In this document: one piece after another, positions 36,356 through 45,058 of the stretch
Layout: the number at the start of each line of letters is the position of its first letter
Numbering within the stretch: the first letter of the stretch is position 1
DNA from: an uncultured bacterium
GTDB taxonomy: Bacteria > Vulcanimicrobiota > CADAWZ01
Length of the DNA stretch: 54,230 nucleotides
Assembly: GCA_949288455.1 (NCBI GenBank)
Contig: CASEKF010000045.1
Coordinates: forward strand, 1 to 54,230
Direction of reading: 5' to 3'
Program-made: the position numbers and the translations under genes
The notes under the pieces: generated by a model
Seen by the model: only the letters and a program-made list of their open reading frames with translations
Told to the model about the DNA's origin: nothing
The model's database searches: none

Positions 36356-38950
36356 ATGAATTGGTTGTTTAAGTTACTGGACGGTAATGAACGAGAAGTA
36401 GGCAAGTTAAGAAAAAGAGTCGAAAAAATCAACGCGCTTGAAACGGACGTTAAAAAATTAACGGCGGAAGAATTTAAAAATAGAATTAACGAGATTAAAG
36501 CTAAAATAAGTAAGGGCGACGACTTAGATATTTATCTTAACGAAGTTTTCGCTATGGCGAGAGAAGCTTCCGTTAGGACTTTGTCGATGAGACATTTTGA
36601 CGTTCAGCTTATGGGCGGCATCGTTCTGAACCAAGGCAGAATTGCCGAGATGAGAACCGGAGAGGGTAAAACTTTAGTCGCCACGCTGCCCGTTTCGCTT
36701 AACGCTCTTTGCGGAAAGGGAGTGCATGTAGTTACCGTAAACGATTATTTGGCTAAACGAGACTGTTCTTGGATGGGACAAGTTTATAATTATCTTGGTC
36801 TTTCGGTATCCTGCATACAGCATGACGCCGCTTTTATGTTCGATCCCGAGTATGACAATAAAGACGTTTCTCTGCGCTGTCTTCGTCCGATAACTCGTCA
36901 AGAAGCTTACAATGCGGATATAACTTACGGCACTAATAACGAATTTGGATTCGATTATCTTAGAGATAACATGGTTTTAAGTCTTTCAGATAGAGTTCAG
37001 AGGGAAAGATTTTACGCTATAGTCGACGAAGTAGACTCGATTTTAATCGACGAGGCTAGAACTCCTTTAATTATTTCTGGACGAGGCGTAGAAAGTCCTG
37101 ATTTGTACGTAAAATTTTTTAGATTAGTCTCTCAGCTGTCCCGCAATCAGGATTATACCGTTGACGAAAAGGCCCATTCGGTTCCTTTGACAGATAAGGG
37201 AGTAGCTAAGGTTGAGCAGGCTCTGCATATAGAAAATCTTTATGACAACGAGCATATGGAACTGGCGCACCATGTTAATCAGGCTTTAAGGGCAAGGGAA
37301 CTTTATAAAAAAGATACTGAATACGTCGTTCAAAACGGAGAAGTTATAATCGTCGACGAAAATACGGGACGATTGATGCATGGGCGAAGATATTCGGACG
37401 GTCTTCATCAGGCTATCGAAGCTAAGGAGGGACTCAAGGTTCGTTCTGAAGATCAGACTTTAGCGTCTATTACTTTTCAAAATTATTTCAGGCTATATAA
37501 AAAATTGTGCGGGATGACAGGCACCGCTTTGACAGAAGAGAGAGAATTCAGGGAAATTTATAATCTTGACGTCGTCGTAGTTCCCACCAACAGGCCTATG
37601 CTAAGAAAAGATTTGCCCGACGCGGTTTATAAAAGCGAAAACGGGAAATTTATGGCGGTCATAGAGAATATAACCGAGCTGCACAAAAAAGGACAGCCTG
37701 TTTTGGTTGGAACCAGATCTATTGAAAAGTCGGAATATTTAGGAAAATTATTGAAAGAAAGAAAAATTCCTCATCAAATTTTAAACGCTAAATATCATGA
37801 AAAAGAAGCTAATATAATCGCTCAGGCGGGGAGACGAGGAGCGGTAACTATAGCTACCAACATGGCCGGTCGAGGAGTCGACATAATTTTAGGAGGAAAT
37901 CCTCCCGAAAGCGAATCCGCTCAAGAAGAGGTTAAGGAATTAGGCGGTTTGTACATTATAGGAACGGAGAGACATGAATCTCGTCGTATTGATAATCAGT
38001 TAAGAGGAAGAAGCGGACGTCAAGGCGATCCGGGAGCGTCGAAATTTTACGTTTCTCTGGAAGACGAGCTTATGCGCCTGTTCGGATCCGAAAAAATAGC
38101 GGCGTTTATGGAGCAGCTTGGCGTTGAAGAAAGCGACGCGATAGAGCATAGTTTTATTTCCAAGGCGATAGAAAACGCTCAGAAAAAAGTCGAAATGCGC
38201 AATTTTGACATAAGAAAATCCGTGCTTGATTACGATAATATAATGAACGAACAGCGAAAGATCATGTATGACGATCGCGATCAAATATTACGAGGCGAAA
38301 ATACAAGAGAGAGCATTGTCGATATGATTAAAGTTATAGCCGATTCTATAGTAGATCTGTACGCTTCGTCTGAAACTAAGAATACTTCATGGGATTATGA
38401 AGGCGTCGTTTCTGAATTTTCAGACAGATTCCCGTCTTCCAATCCTTTGGACATAGAAAAACTGTATGAATTCACGTCGCTTCCCGACTTGAAAAAATAT
38501 GTCGGAGAACAGGCTTTATCTATTTATAATGAGAAAGAAAAAGAACTCGGGGAAAATCTTATGAGAGATCTCGAGCGTTTCGCAATGCTCAGAATTCTCG
38601 ATGAAAAATGGATCGATCATCTATATTCTATGGATATTTTGCGCGAAGGAATAGGTTTGAGGGCATATGGTCAAAAAGATCCCAGAATAGAATATAATAA
38701 AGAGGCTTACGAGGCTTTTACGGATCTTCAACAGAGAATTATGGAGGATACCATAAGATTTATCCTGCGCGTAAAGATTCAGACAAACGAGTCGCTTAGG
38801 CATAATCAAACTAAAAAGGTATATCAAAGAAGCGATGAAGAGAATGTGAAAACTCCCTATAAAAAATCTGGCGGACAAGTGGGGCGTAATGATCTTTGTC
38901 CTTGCGGCAGCGGGAAAAAATATAAAAAATGTTGCGGAAAAAACGTCTAG
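36356..38950 (+). CDS. secA: Preprotein translocase ATPase SecA
   Basis: An 864-residue motor of the Sec export pathway; it drives unfolded preproteins through SecYEG using ATP. I start at ATG 36356 after AAGGGAG; an ATG eight codons earlier has no SD. Walker A is MRTGEGKTLVATLP near residue 100 and the DEAD-type motif is VDEVDSILIDEARTPLI near 205. Further marks are ITFQNYFRLYKKLCGMTGTA, ATNMAGRGVDI, and the QLRGRSGRQGDPG arginine-finger motif. The protein ends with the zinc-binding SEC-C tail GRNDLCPCGSGKKYKKCCGK, used to bind SecB and lipid. prfB starts 13 bases after its stop. Confidence 0.97.
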   Translation: MNWLFKLLDGNEREVGKLRKRVEKINALETDVKKLTAEEFKNRINEIKAKISKGDDLDIYLNEVFAMAREASVRTLSMRHFDVQLMGGIVLNQGRIAEMRTGEGKTLVATLPVSLNALCGKGVHVVTVNDYLAKRDCSWMGQVYNYLGLSVSCIQHDAAFMFDPEYDNKDVSLRCLRPITRQEAYNADITYGTNNEFGFDYLRDNMVLSLSDRVQRERFYAIVDEVDSILIDEARTPLIISGRGVESPDLYVKFFRLVSQLSRNQDYTVDEKAHSVPLTDKGVAKVEQALHIENLYDNEHMELAHHVNQALRARELYKKDTEYVVQNGEVIIVDENTGRLMHGRRYSDGLHQAIEAKEGLKVRSEDQTLASITFQNYFRLYKKLCGMTGTALTEEREFREIYNLDVVVVPTNRPMLRKDLPDAVYKSENGKFMAVIENITELHKKGQPVLVGTRSIEKSEYLGKLLKERKIPHQILNAKYHEKEANIIAQAGRRGAVTIATNMAGRGVDIILGGNPPESESAQEEVKELGGLYIIGTERHESRRIDNQLRGRSGRQGDPGASKFYVSLEDELMRLFGSEKIAAFMEQLGVEESDAIEHSFISKAIENAQKKVEMRNFDIRKSVLDYDNIMNEQRKIMYDDRDQILRGENTRESIVDMIKVIADSIVDLYASSETKNTSWDYEGVVSEFSDRFPSSNPLDIEKLYEFTSLPDLKKYVGEQALSIYNEKEKELGENLMRDLERFAMLRILDEKWIDHLYSMDILREGIGLRAYGQKDPRIEYNKEAYEAFTDLQQRIMEDTIRFILRVKIQTNESLRHNQTKKVYQRSDEENVKTPYKKSGGQVGRNDLCPCGSGKKYKKCCGKNV

Positions 38951-38963
38951 AAGGAGAATTTGT

Positions 38964-40047
38964 ATGCTTGAAGATATCAACGTAGCCGGTTTAAAGGATA
39001 GAATAGCTAAAATAAAGGAGTATCTTTGACTTGCCGGGGACTTCCGAAGAATTATCGGAGCTTGAAACTAAACTCTCTTCCGAAAATATCTGGGACGATC
39101 CTAAATCGGCTCAGCCGCTTTTTGACAGACAATCGGAACTTCGATATAGAATTGACGCATGTTCCGATCTTGATAAACGTTTTGAGGATTTGATGATTTA
39201 TCTTGAAATGGCTAACGACGGGGATCAGGCCGCCGCGGCTGAGGCAGAAAAAGAATCCGCTTCCTTGACTTTGGCTTTGGAAAATATTGAAACCGAGGCT
39301 CTGCTTTCCGGGCCTTACGATCATGACAACGCTATTTTATCTGTTCATGCCGGAGCAGGAGGAACTGATGCTCAGGATTGGGCCGAAATGCTGTTGAGAA
39401 TGTATATGAGATGGTGTCAAAAAACGGGGTTGAAAGCTGAATTGGCCGATATGTCTTATGGCGAGGAAGCCGGAATTAAGTCGGCTACGGTTATGATTGC
39501 CGGATCTAAAGCTTACGGTTTTCTTAAAGGCGAGAACGGCATTCATAGATTGGTTAGGCTTTCGCCTTTCGATTCGGCCCATAGAAGACATACTTCGTTC
39601 GCGCAAGTGGAAGTGATCCCTGAAAGAAACGATAAGATAAATATAGAAATTAATCCTAAAGATCTTAAAATTGAAACTTACAGAAGTTCCGGAGCGGGAG
39701 GCCAGCATGTAAATAAGACTGATTCGGCCGTGAGAATTATTCATGTCCCGTCCGGAATTATAGTTCAATGTCAAAACGAACGATCGCAGCATGCTAATAA
39801 ATTGACGGCGCTGAAAATTCTTAAAGCGCGTTTGTTCGAAAAAGAGCGCGTTGAAAATGAAAGAAAGCTCAGCGAAATAAGGGGAGAACATAAAGACATC
39901 GGTTGGGGAAATCAGATAAGATCTTATGTCTTTCATCCCTATTCTTTAGTAAAAGATCATGTTACCGGCTGCGAGACCGGCAACGTTTACGGAGTTATGG
40001 ACGGAGCGATAGACAATTTTATAAAAGCTTTTTTGATTAAAAGGTAA
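38964..40047 (+). CDS. prfB: Peptide chain release factor 2 with programmed +1 frameshift
   Basis: Release factor 2, recognising UGA and UAA. The gene is in two frames: 21 codons from ATG 38964 reach CTT-TGA-C at 39024-39030, where the in-frame UGA is bypassed by skipping one base. Frame +1 then gives 339 more residues (360 in total). The classic frameshift signals are present: an internal SD (AAGGAG at 39015-39020) three bases before CTT, then UGA followed by C. Residues typical of RF2 are SPF in RLSPFDSAHR, which reads UGA/UAA, and the peptidyl-hydrolysing GGQ in SSGAGGQHVNKTDSAVR. Low RF2 promotes the shift, giving autoregulation. Confidence 0.96.
39015..39030 (+). promoter_or_regulatory. 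RF2 programmed frameshift site
   Basis: AAGGAG, then TAT, then CTT TGA C. The SD-like element is spaced three bases from the slippery CUU. Pairing with 16S rRNA pushes the ribosome forward while UGA with its poor-context C is read slowly. The same arrangement is seen in E. coli prfB. Confidence 0.95.
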
Positions 40048-40139
40048 AATCGGTTTTCGAATGTTATAAATATGAGCGTCGAGCTGAAAATTGAGAGTAT
40101 AATAATAGTTTGGAAGGAAGCGACATAGCGCGCTGAGAT

Positions 40140-40697
40140 ATGGAACAGAAAGTCGTAGTTGAACTTAAAAACGAAGATATGGCCGCTCTTTATCGTTATA
40201 TCGTAAGTTTAGAAACGGCCCCTATAAAAAAGCGAATTTATTCCATCTCCGTCTTCTTAGTTTTATGTATATTAACGGCCGTATTGTTTAACGTCGGCAA
40301 TATAGAAAACATGAAGACTTCCCTGTTTTATGCCGCGATAATTTCCGGTTTTATTATTGTTACGTATGTATTTCCCGGATTACTTCATAAAGCTACGGAA
40401 GGGTTTAACGAAAAACTAATAATGAAGCAATCTCCAAAAGAGCTTCAGATTGAGGGAACGAAACAATATTCCGTAAATAAAAGCGGATTGTTTGTGGGAA
40501 CGGTTTACGGAGATTTAGAGATATCTCCGGAGGAAATAGAAGATTTTAGACTTGACGGAAAACATATTTTTATTAAGTGCGTTAAGGGTAAGGGAGCTCA
40601 TGTCATACCTGTAAAATATTTTTCTTCGGAAGAAAAAAGAGAAAAATTTTTAGACGCTCTGGCGGCTTTAACAGCCGGACTTACCGATAAAGTTTAG
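40140..40697 (+). CDS. YcxB-like membrane protein
   Basis: A 185-residue protein with two transmembrane helices at about residues 36-53 and 62-80, followed by a cytoplasmic domain of about 100 residues with alternating strands. The domain (GLFVGTVYGDLEISPEEIEDFR and then IPVKYF) fits the YcxB-like C-terminal family of unknown function, and the two-helix start is the usual layout. A stop codon two codons before the ATG fixes the start, but the nearest purine-rich sequence (GGAAGGAAG) is about 20 bases away, so initiation looks weak. It is a single gene between prfB and the decayed transposon. Confidence 0.65.
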   Translation: MEQKVVVELKNEDMAALYRYIVSLETAPIKKRIYSISVFLVLCILTAVLFNVGNIENMKTSLFYAAIISGFIIVTYVFPGLLHKATEGFNEKLIMKQSPKELQIEGTKQYSVNKSGLFVGTVYGDLEISPEEIEDFRLDGKHIFIKCVKGKGAHVIPVKYFSSEEKREKFLDALAALTAGLTDKV

Positions 40698-40754
40698 CGG
40701 TTATCGATATATTGATATATCAAGAAACAAAAAAAGCTAAAATTTTTTAAGCGC

Positions 40755-41086
40755 CGTAACTTAGGGAGGCATCCTGCCAAAACACGAAAAAAATTAATCC
40801 GCAAACGCTTTGGCGGCTCCTGAGTAGTTTATAATTATTTCTTCGACTGTCGCCAAAGGCAATTTAGTAAAGGCGTAAAAGAGACCATATTTACTATGCG
40901 AAAATCTCTTGCCATCCTAAAAAGCAAGATAAGTATAAATATCTTAAGGAATCTTATTCTAAAAGAAAAACCCTAAGCAAAGTTACGCTATTCCTCCAAA
41001 AATTACAATCGGTAAACAGTCGAAAGATCAGAAATGATTATTCGCATAAGATAAGCCCTGAAACCAAAGGCAAAACGCTATTTCTT
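40755..41086 (+). pseudogene. Decayed tnpB remnant with internal deletions
   Basis: Pieces of a TnpB appear in order but in shifting frames with stops. HPAKTRKKLIRKRFGG and VVYNYFFDCRQRQFSKG match intact-copy residues about 10-45, and KETIFTMRKSLA matches 46-57. YKYLKES matches about 65-71, KNPKQSYAIPPKI matches 104-115, NDYSHKI matches 247-253, and KGKTLFLL matches 304-310. Only about 330 bases remain of roughly 1,200, so there are large internal deletions plus frameshifts and a TGA. It is clearly related to, but diverged from, the intact tnpB at 26008. No right end or guide-RNA region survives. Its right edge overlaps the stop codon of the PHP gene. Confidence 0.85.
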
Positions 41087-41923
41087 TTACATTAATTCGG
41101 CCCATTCCGTTCTGCGGCTATGAAGAATTTCAAGCTCTTTTATCGAGTGAGCGTCGCTGCCTTGAGAGACTTTAGCGTCAGGGAATAGTTTTATCATTTT
41201 TGTTATGAATTCCCTAGCGGTATCGGCAGTATATTTTCCATGAGTTGCGAGAGAGTAGGGATAATATGTTTCTATGCCGTCTAAACCTTTATTAAGAAGT
41301 TTATTTATTATTTCTACTAGATCTTCGTATTTAAAATCATATACTCCGGGATGAGCCAAAAACGCTTCTCCTCCGGCTTTATGAATCATTTTTATCGCTT
41401 TTGCCGCCTCTATCCTTTCAAGTTTGTCAGGAATAGCTTTTAAAAATAAGTTCCCCTCTTTGTAATCTTTAAAGATATTTTTCTTCAGCAGAGGGCGTAT
41501 TATATGAGGCTTTAAATAAGTTTCGGTATATTCTGAAAAAATTTCTTTGCCGGTTATCGTATTTTGTCCGAACCGTTCGTTGATTTTTTGCATATAAAGA
41601 CTGATTCTGCTTTTTCTTTGTTCTTGTATATCGCTCAGGTATTCGTTTAACTCTTTATCTTGAGGATTAAAGCCGTATCCCAGTATTTCTATCGAGATAT
41701 TTGGAGAAAATGCGCAATCTATCTCTACTCCCGTTTCCAAAATTAAGCCGTCGAAATCAAGACTTGTTTTTTGCGAATTTTGAGATAGAATTTTATATGC
41801 TTTTATGGAGTCATGATCGGTTATGGATGCTCGGCGAACTCCTAATTCTTTTAATTTGTCAACCGTTTTGTCAGGAGAAGCTTCTCCGTCAGATATTTGC
41901 GTATGAATATGGTAATCCAGCAT
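41087..41923 (-). CDS. PHP-domain phosphoesterase (TrpH/YciV-like)
   Basis: A 278-residue protein of the PHP family. Metal-binding motifs are YHIHTQISDGEASP at the start, ITDHDSIKAYK (about 37-47), a later AFLAHPG and the terminal QGSDAHS. In the TrpH/YciV/RnaA group these are tri-metal enzymes that release 3'-phosphates or act as 5'-3' exonucleases on short RNA or nucleotides. Length matches that group rather than the long polymerase or histidinol-phosphatase PHP proteins. A GGAGG SD lies before the ATG. The 3' end (EWAELM) runs into the tnpB remnant, so its last residues may have been altered by that insertion. Confidence 0.87.
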   Translation of the reverse strand: MLDYHIHTQISDGEASPDKTVDKLKELGVRRASITDHDSIKAYKILSQNSQKTSLDFDGLILETGVEIDCAFSPNISIEILGYGFNPQDKELNEYLSDIQEQRKSRISLYMQKINERFGQNTITGKEIFSEYTETYLKPHIIRPLLKKNIFKDYKEGNLFLKAIPDKLERIEAAKAIKMIHKAGGEAFLAHPGVYDFKYEDLVEIINKLLNKGLDGIETYYPYSLATHGKYTADTAREFITKMIKLFPDAKVSQGSDAHSIKELEILHSRRTEWAELM

Positions 41924-42228
41924 TTTTTGCCTCCGCTTTTATATGAAGCTTACGCTTTTGGTCAGTCTCGGTTTCTACGATATATTTCCGTAAATATATC
42001 ATATGTTTGTTTAATAGAATTTCGTTTGCCGAGACTCAGATCCTTTTTGACAGAAGTTTTGCGTAAGGCGATCCGACGCGGCGTCTGTTTCGGAGGAATA
42101 AGACGTTGAGCAAAGAAGTTAATAAAAAAGTTTTCGTTTATAATGATTTTAGAACCGCCGGTTCTGGATTTTTTAACGGATTTTTTATGCGTTTCTTTTA
42201 TTTAAGCAATACGATTAAGGAGTTTTTT
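41924..42228 (+). promoter_or_regulatory. Leader region upstream of ftcD with nested inverted repeats and terminator-like hairpin
   Basis: About 305 bases between the PHP gene and ftcD. An outer repeat AGTCTCGG (41964-41971) pairs with CCGAGACT (42029-42036). Nested within it is GATATATTT/AAATATATC (41979-41987 with 41992-42000). Further on, CGGAGGAA before TTG 42106 looks like a ribosome site for an open frame that runs into ftcD. Then comes a small GC stem (AGAACC/GGTTCT, 42151-42165) followed by six T after GGA, like an attenuator. This could be a regulated 5' leader, or the TTG could be an alternative ftcD start. No known riboswitch recognised. Confidence 0.35.
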
Positions 42229-43128
42229 ATGTTGGTAGAATCGATTCCAAATTTTTCAGAAGGCAGAAGACCGGAAATAATACAAAAAATTAAAGACGCT
42301 TTTCTGTCCGAACCCGGTTGCGCTGTTTTAGACGTTAAGCCCGATAAAGATCATAACAGAAGCGTTTTTACCGTAGCCGGAGAGCCGAATGCCGTTTTAT
42401 GCGGACTTTTAAAGGCCGTCGGAGCTGCGGTAGAAAATATCGACATGAATACGCATAGCGGAGAACATCCCAGAATAGGAGCCTGCGACGTTATTCCTTT
42501 TGTTCCTATTCAAGGTATTTCAATGAAGGAATGCATAGAGCTTTCAAGAAAATGCGCTGACATGATTTGGGATCAATATAAAATTCCTTCTTATTTTTAC
42601 GAAGAATCGGCGCTTCTTCCGGAAAGGCGCAATCTTGCGGATATAAGAAAAGGGGAGTATGAAGCGCTCAAGAAAGAAATAGGTTTGCCGTCCCGCAGGC
42701 CCGACGTGGGAGATCCGTCTCTTCATCCTACGGCCGGAGCCGTAGTAATAGGAGCGCGTCAACCTCTTATAGCTTATAACGTGAATTTGGCTTCTTCCGA
42801 TTTATCTTTGGCTAAAGCTATAGCTAAGCGTATGAGAGCTAAGACGGGCGGACTTTCTTATGTGAAAGCCATAGGAGTTATGCTTTCTGACAGGAATATC
42901 GCTCAAGTTTCAATGAATCTTACCGATTTTAATAAATCGGCGATTTATACCGTTTTCGAGATGGTTAAAATGGAAGCTCAGAGATATGGAGTCTGCGTTA
43001 CGGGAAGCGAAATAATAGGTTTAGTTCCAATGGAAGCTCTTATCGAAGCCGCGAGATATTATTTGCGGCTTGAGAATTTCGAGTCTTCTCAAGTGCTTGA
43101 ATCTTGTTTGGCGAAAGGCGGATTTTGA
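42229..43128 (+). CDS. ftcD: Glutamate formimidoyltransferase
   Basis: A 299-residue enzyme that moves the formimino group of N-formimino-L-glutamate to tetrahydrofolate, releasing glutamate. I use ATG 42229 after AAGGAG; the SIPNFSEGR signature begins four residues in, as in characterised FtcD. A longer frame from TTG 42106 adds 41 residues of no recognisable homology. Folate- and substrate-binding motifs are HNRSVFTVAG and HSGEHPRIGACDVIPF with the catalytic His. It lacks the fused cyclodeaminase domain of mammalian FTCD, which is encoded separately by fchA downstream. hutI starts two bases after its stop codon. Confidence 0.94.
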   Translation: MLVESIPNFSEGRRPEIIQKIKDAFLSEPGCAVLDVKPDKDHNRSVFTVAGEPNAVLCGLLKAVGAAVENIDMNTHSGEHPRIGACDVIPFVPIQGISMKECIELSRKCADMIWDQYKIPSYFYEESALLPERRNLADIRKGEYEALKKEIGLPSRRPDVGDPSLHPTAGAVVIGARQPLIAYNVNLASSDLSLAKAIAKRMRAKTGGLSYVKAIGVMLSDRNIAQVSMNLTDFNKSAIYTVFEMVKMEAQRYGVCVTGSEIIGLVPMEALIEAARYYLRLENFESSQVLESCLAKGGF

Positions 43129-43130
43129 TC

Positions 43131-44384
43131 TTGAAAAACGTCGATTTGATAGTCTTTGCAGATTCTTTGATTACTTGCCCTTCCGGAGAAGGCCCTAAAC
43201 GCGGGGAGGAAATTCGAAATATCGGTATCGTAAGCGACGGAGCGGTTGCCGTTAACGAAGGAATAATAGAAGATATAGGTTCTTCCTCTGAAATTCTGAG
43301 TAAATACTCTTCTTCGAATATTATAAAATCAAAATTGATCCTTCCCTCTCTTGTAGACGCTCATACTCATCCCGTTTTCGCCGGTTCCAGAATCAACGAG
43401 TACGCTCTTAGGTCCAAAGGCGCGTCTTATTTGGAGATAATGCGAGCGGGAGGAGGCATATCGGGAACGGTTAAGTCTTCCGTAAAAGCTTCGACAGAAG
43501 AACTTTTACAGCTTCTTCTTAAACGTCTTGACAGGATGTTTATGCATGGCACGGGCTGTATAGAAGCTAAAAGCGGATACGGATTATCCGCGAAGGAAGA
43601 GATTCGTCAGCTTGAAGTTTTGAAACAGGCTTCGTCTATTCATCCTATGGATATCGTTCCCACTTTCCTGGGAGCTCACGCTCTGCCTGAGGAATATGCT
43701 TCCAGACGCGACTATTACGTAGATTTAGTAATAAAAGATATGATTCCCGAAGTAGCGGAACGAAATCTCGCCGTATTTGCCGACGTATTTTGCGAACAGG
43801 GAGCTTTCACTATGGAAGAGACTGAGAAGATTTTCAGCGCGGCTATCGAACACGGTCTTAAGATTAGAGTTCATTCCGAGCAGTTTAATTCTTCCGGAGC
43901 TTCTTTAAAGTTCGCTAAAATGGGAGCTTATTCTTGCGATCATCTTTTGCGTCTTTCTATCGACGATATAAAGGAGATCGCTAAATACGATACGGTATGT
44001 ATGTTTTTGCCTTCCAGCGAATTTTTTCTTAACGTAAGAGACTACGGCTTGATGAGAGAGGCTATAGATTTAGGCGCGGCCGTCGGTTTGGCTACCGATT
44101 TTAACGCCGGATCCTGCTTATCGGAATCTTTGCCTATGACTATGTCGATAGCGGTAATACAGATGAAAGTTACTCCCGAAGAAGCAATTTCCGCTTCTAC
44201 CGTTAACGCGGCTTTCAGCGTCGGAAAACATAAAGAGGCCGGAACTTTAACTAAAGGACGCAAAGCTGATATGATCTCGGTAAACTGCGGCGATTATAAG
44301 GAATGGCTTTATCATTTTGGAGTAAATATGGTAGATAAGGTTATTAAGAATGGAGTAGTTTATGATAAGGAAATTTTCTGTTGA
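43131..44384 (+). CDS. hutI: Imidazolonepropionase
   Basis: A 417-residue amidohydrolase that opens 4-imidazolone-5-propionate to N-formimino-L-glutamate, the third step of histidine breakdown. I place the start at TTG 43131 with AAGGCGG nine bases upstream. Metal and substrate motifs are VDAHTHPVFAGSR near residue 70, PTFLGAHALPEEY near 175, RVHSEQFNSSGA near 245, and ATDFNAGS near 325. Its product is the substrate of FtcD encoded just before it, and its end overlaps the cyclodeaminase gene by 23 bases, so the three genes are a tight operon. hutH and hutU are absent from the window. Confidence 0.95.
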   Translation: MKNVDLIVFADSLITCPSGEGPKRGEEIRNIGIVSDGAVAVNEGIIEDIGSSSEILSKYSSSNIIKSKLILPSLVDAHTHPVFAGSRINEYALRSKGASYLEIMRAGGGISGTVKSSVKASTEELLQLLLKRLDRMFMHGTGCIEAKSGYGLSAKEEIRQLEVLKQASSIHPMDIVPTFLGAHALPEEYASRRDYYVDLVIKDMIPEVAERNLAVFADVFCEQGAFTMEETEKIFSAAIEHGLKIRVHSEQFNSSGASLKFAKMGAYSCDHLLRLSIDDIKEIAKYDTVCMFLPSSEFFLNVRDYGLMREAIDLGAAVGLATDFNAGSCLSESLPMTMSIAVIQMKVTPEEAISASTVNAAFSVGKHKEAGTLTKGRKADMISVNCGDYKEWLYHFGVNMVDKVIKNGVVYDKEIFC

Positions 44385-44997
44385 TCAATTTATAGAATGC
44401 CTGGCTTCTTCTAGTCCCACGCCCGGCGGAGGCAGCGCGGGAGCTATCGGGGGAGCTATAGGCGGGGCTCTTTTGTCTATGGCTTTAAACATTTCGTTTA
44501 AAGCGGATTCAAAGCCTGAGGAGATCGCGCGTTTAATTCAAAAATTGCGTCTTGACTCAGACGCTTTGAAAGAGCTTGCCGAACAAGATTCTAAGGCTTA
44601 CGACGTCGTAATGGCCGGTTTTAAAATGCCTAAGGAATCTCCGGAACAAAAGGAAGCGCGGAAAGCCGCTATACAAAACGCGTTGAAAATTGCGGCCGAC
44701 GTTCCTTTTAAAACTGCGTCTCATTGTTCGTCTGTTCTCGCAGCCGCCGTAGAAGTTTTTAAAGTTTGTAAATCGTCCTGTTTTTCCGACGCGTATTCCG
44801 GCTTTTATTTCGCTTTGGCCGGATTCCGTTCGGGAATGGCCAACGTTTTGATAAACCTTTCTTCCATAAAAGATCCCGATTATAAATCTGAATTGGAAAA
44901 TAAACTCTCGTCTTTAAAAGCGGATTTTGAAAAATCTTATGTGGAAGGTATAAAAATTTTAAAAGAAAAGTCTGAATATATTGAGTTTTTAGTATAA
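44362..44997 (+). CDS. fchA: Formimidoyltetrahydrofolate cyclodeaminase
   Basis: A 211-residue all-helical enzyme that converts 5-formimino-tetrahydrofolate to 5,10-methenyl-tetrahydrofolate and ammonia. The family mark is the N-terminal SPTPGGGSAGAIGGAIGGAL helix cap (residues 13-32), followed by MALNISF and a long helical body with the conserved LAEQDSKAYDVVMAGFKMP. Length equals that of stand-alone cyclodeaminases. The start overlaps the end of hutI, and it is the last gene before a bidirectional terminator. It takes the FtcD product and sends histidine-derived carbon to the one-carbon pool. Confidence 0.93.
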   Translation: MIRKFSVDQFIECLASSSPTPGGGSAGAIGGAIGGALLSMALNISFKADSKPEEIARLIQKLRLDSDALKELAEQDSKAYDVVMAGFKMPKESPEQKEARKAAIQNALKIAADVPFKTASHCSSVLAAAVEVFKVCKSSCFSDAYSGFYFALAGFRSGMANVLINLSSIKDPDYKSELENKLSSLKADFEKSYVEGIKILKEKSEYIEFLV

Positions 44998-45015
44998 TTT
45001 GTATTTTTAACGGCT

Positions 45016-45055
45016 ATAAAAAAACGCCCGGAAATTTTTCCTGGCGTTTTTTTAT
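45016..45055. terminator. Bidirectional terminator between fchA and rpsA
   Basis: A 16-base stem with one mismatch (ATAAAAAAACGCC... at 45016-45031 with 45040-45055). The seven-A run on the left and seven-T run on the right let it stop transcription from both sides. The two genes converge here. Confidence 0.85.
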
Positions 45056-45058
45056 ACC

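Noticed and set aside
41897-42109. 70-residue plus-strand frame upstream of ftcD
   Set aside because: It starts inside the PHP gene, lacks an SD and crosses inverted repeats. Its stop overlaps the TTG at 42106 only by chance.
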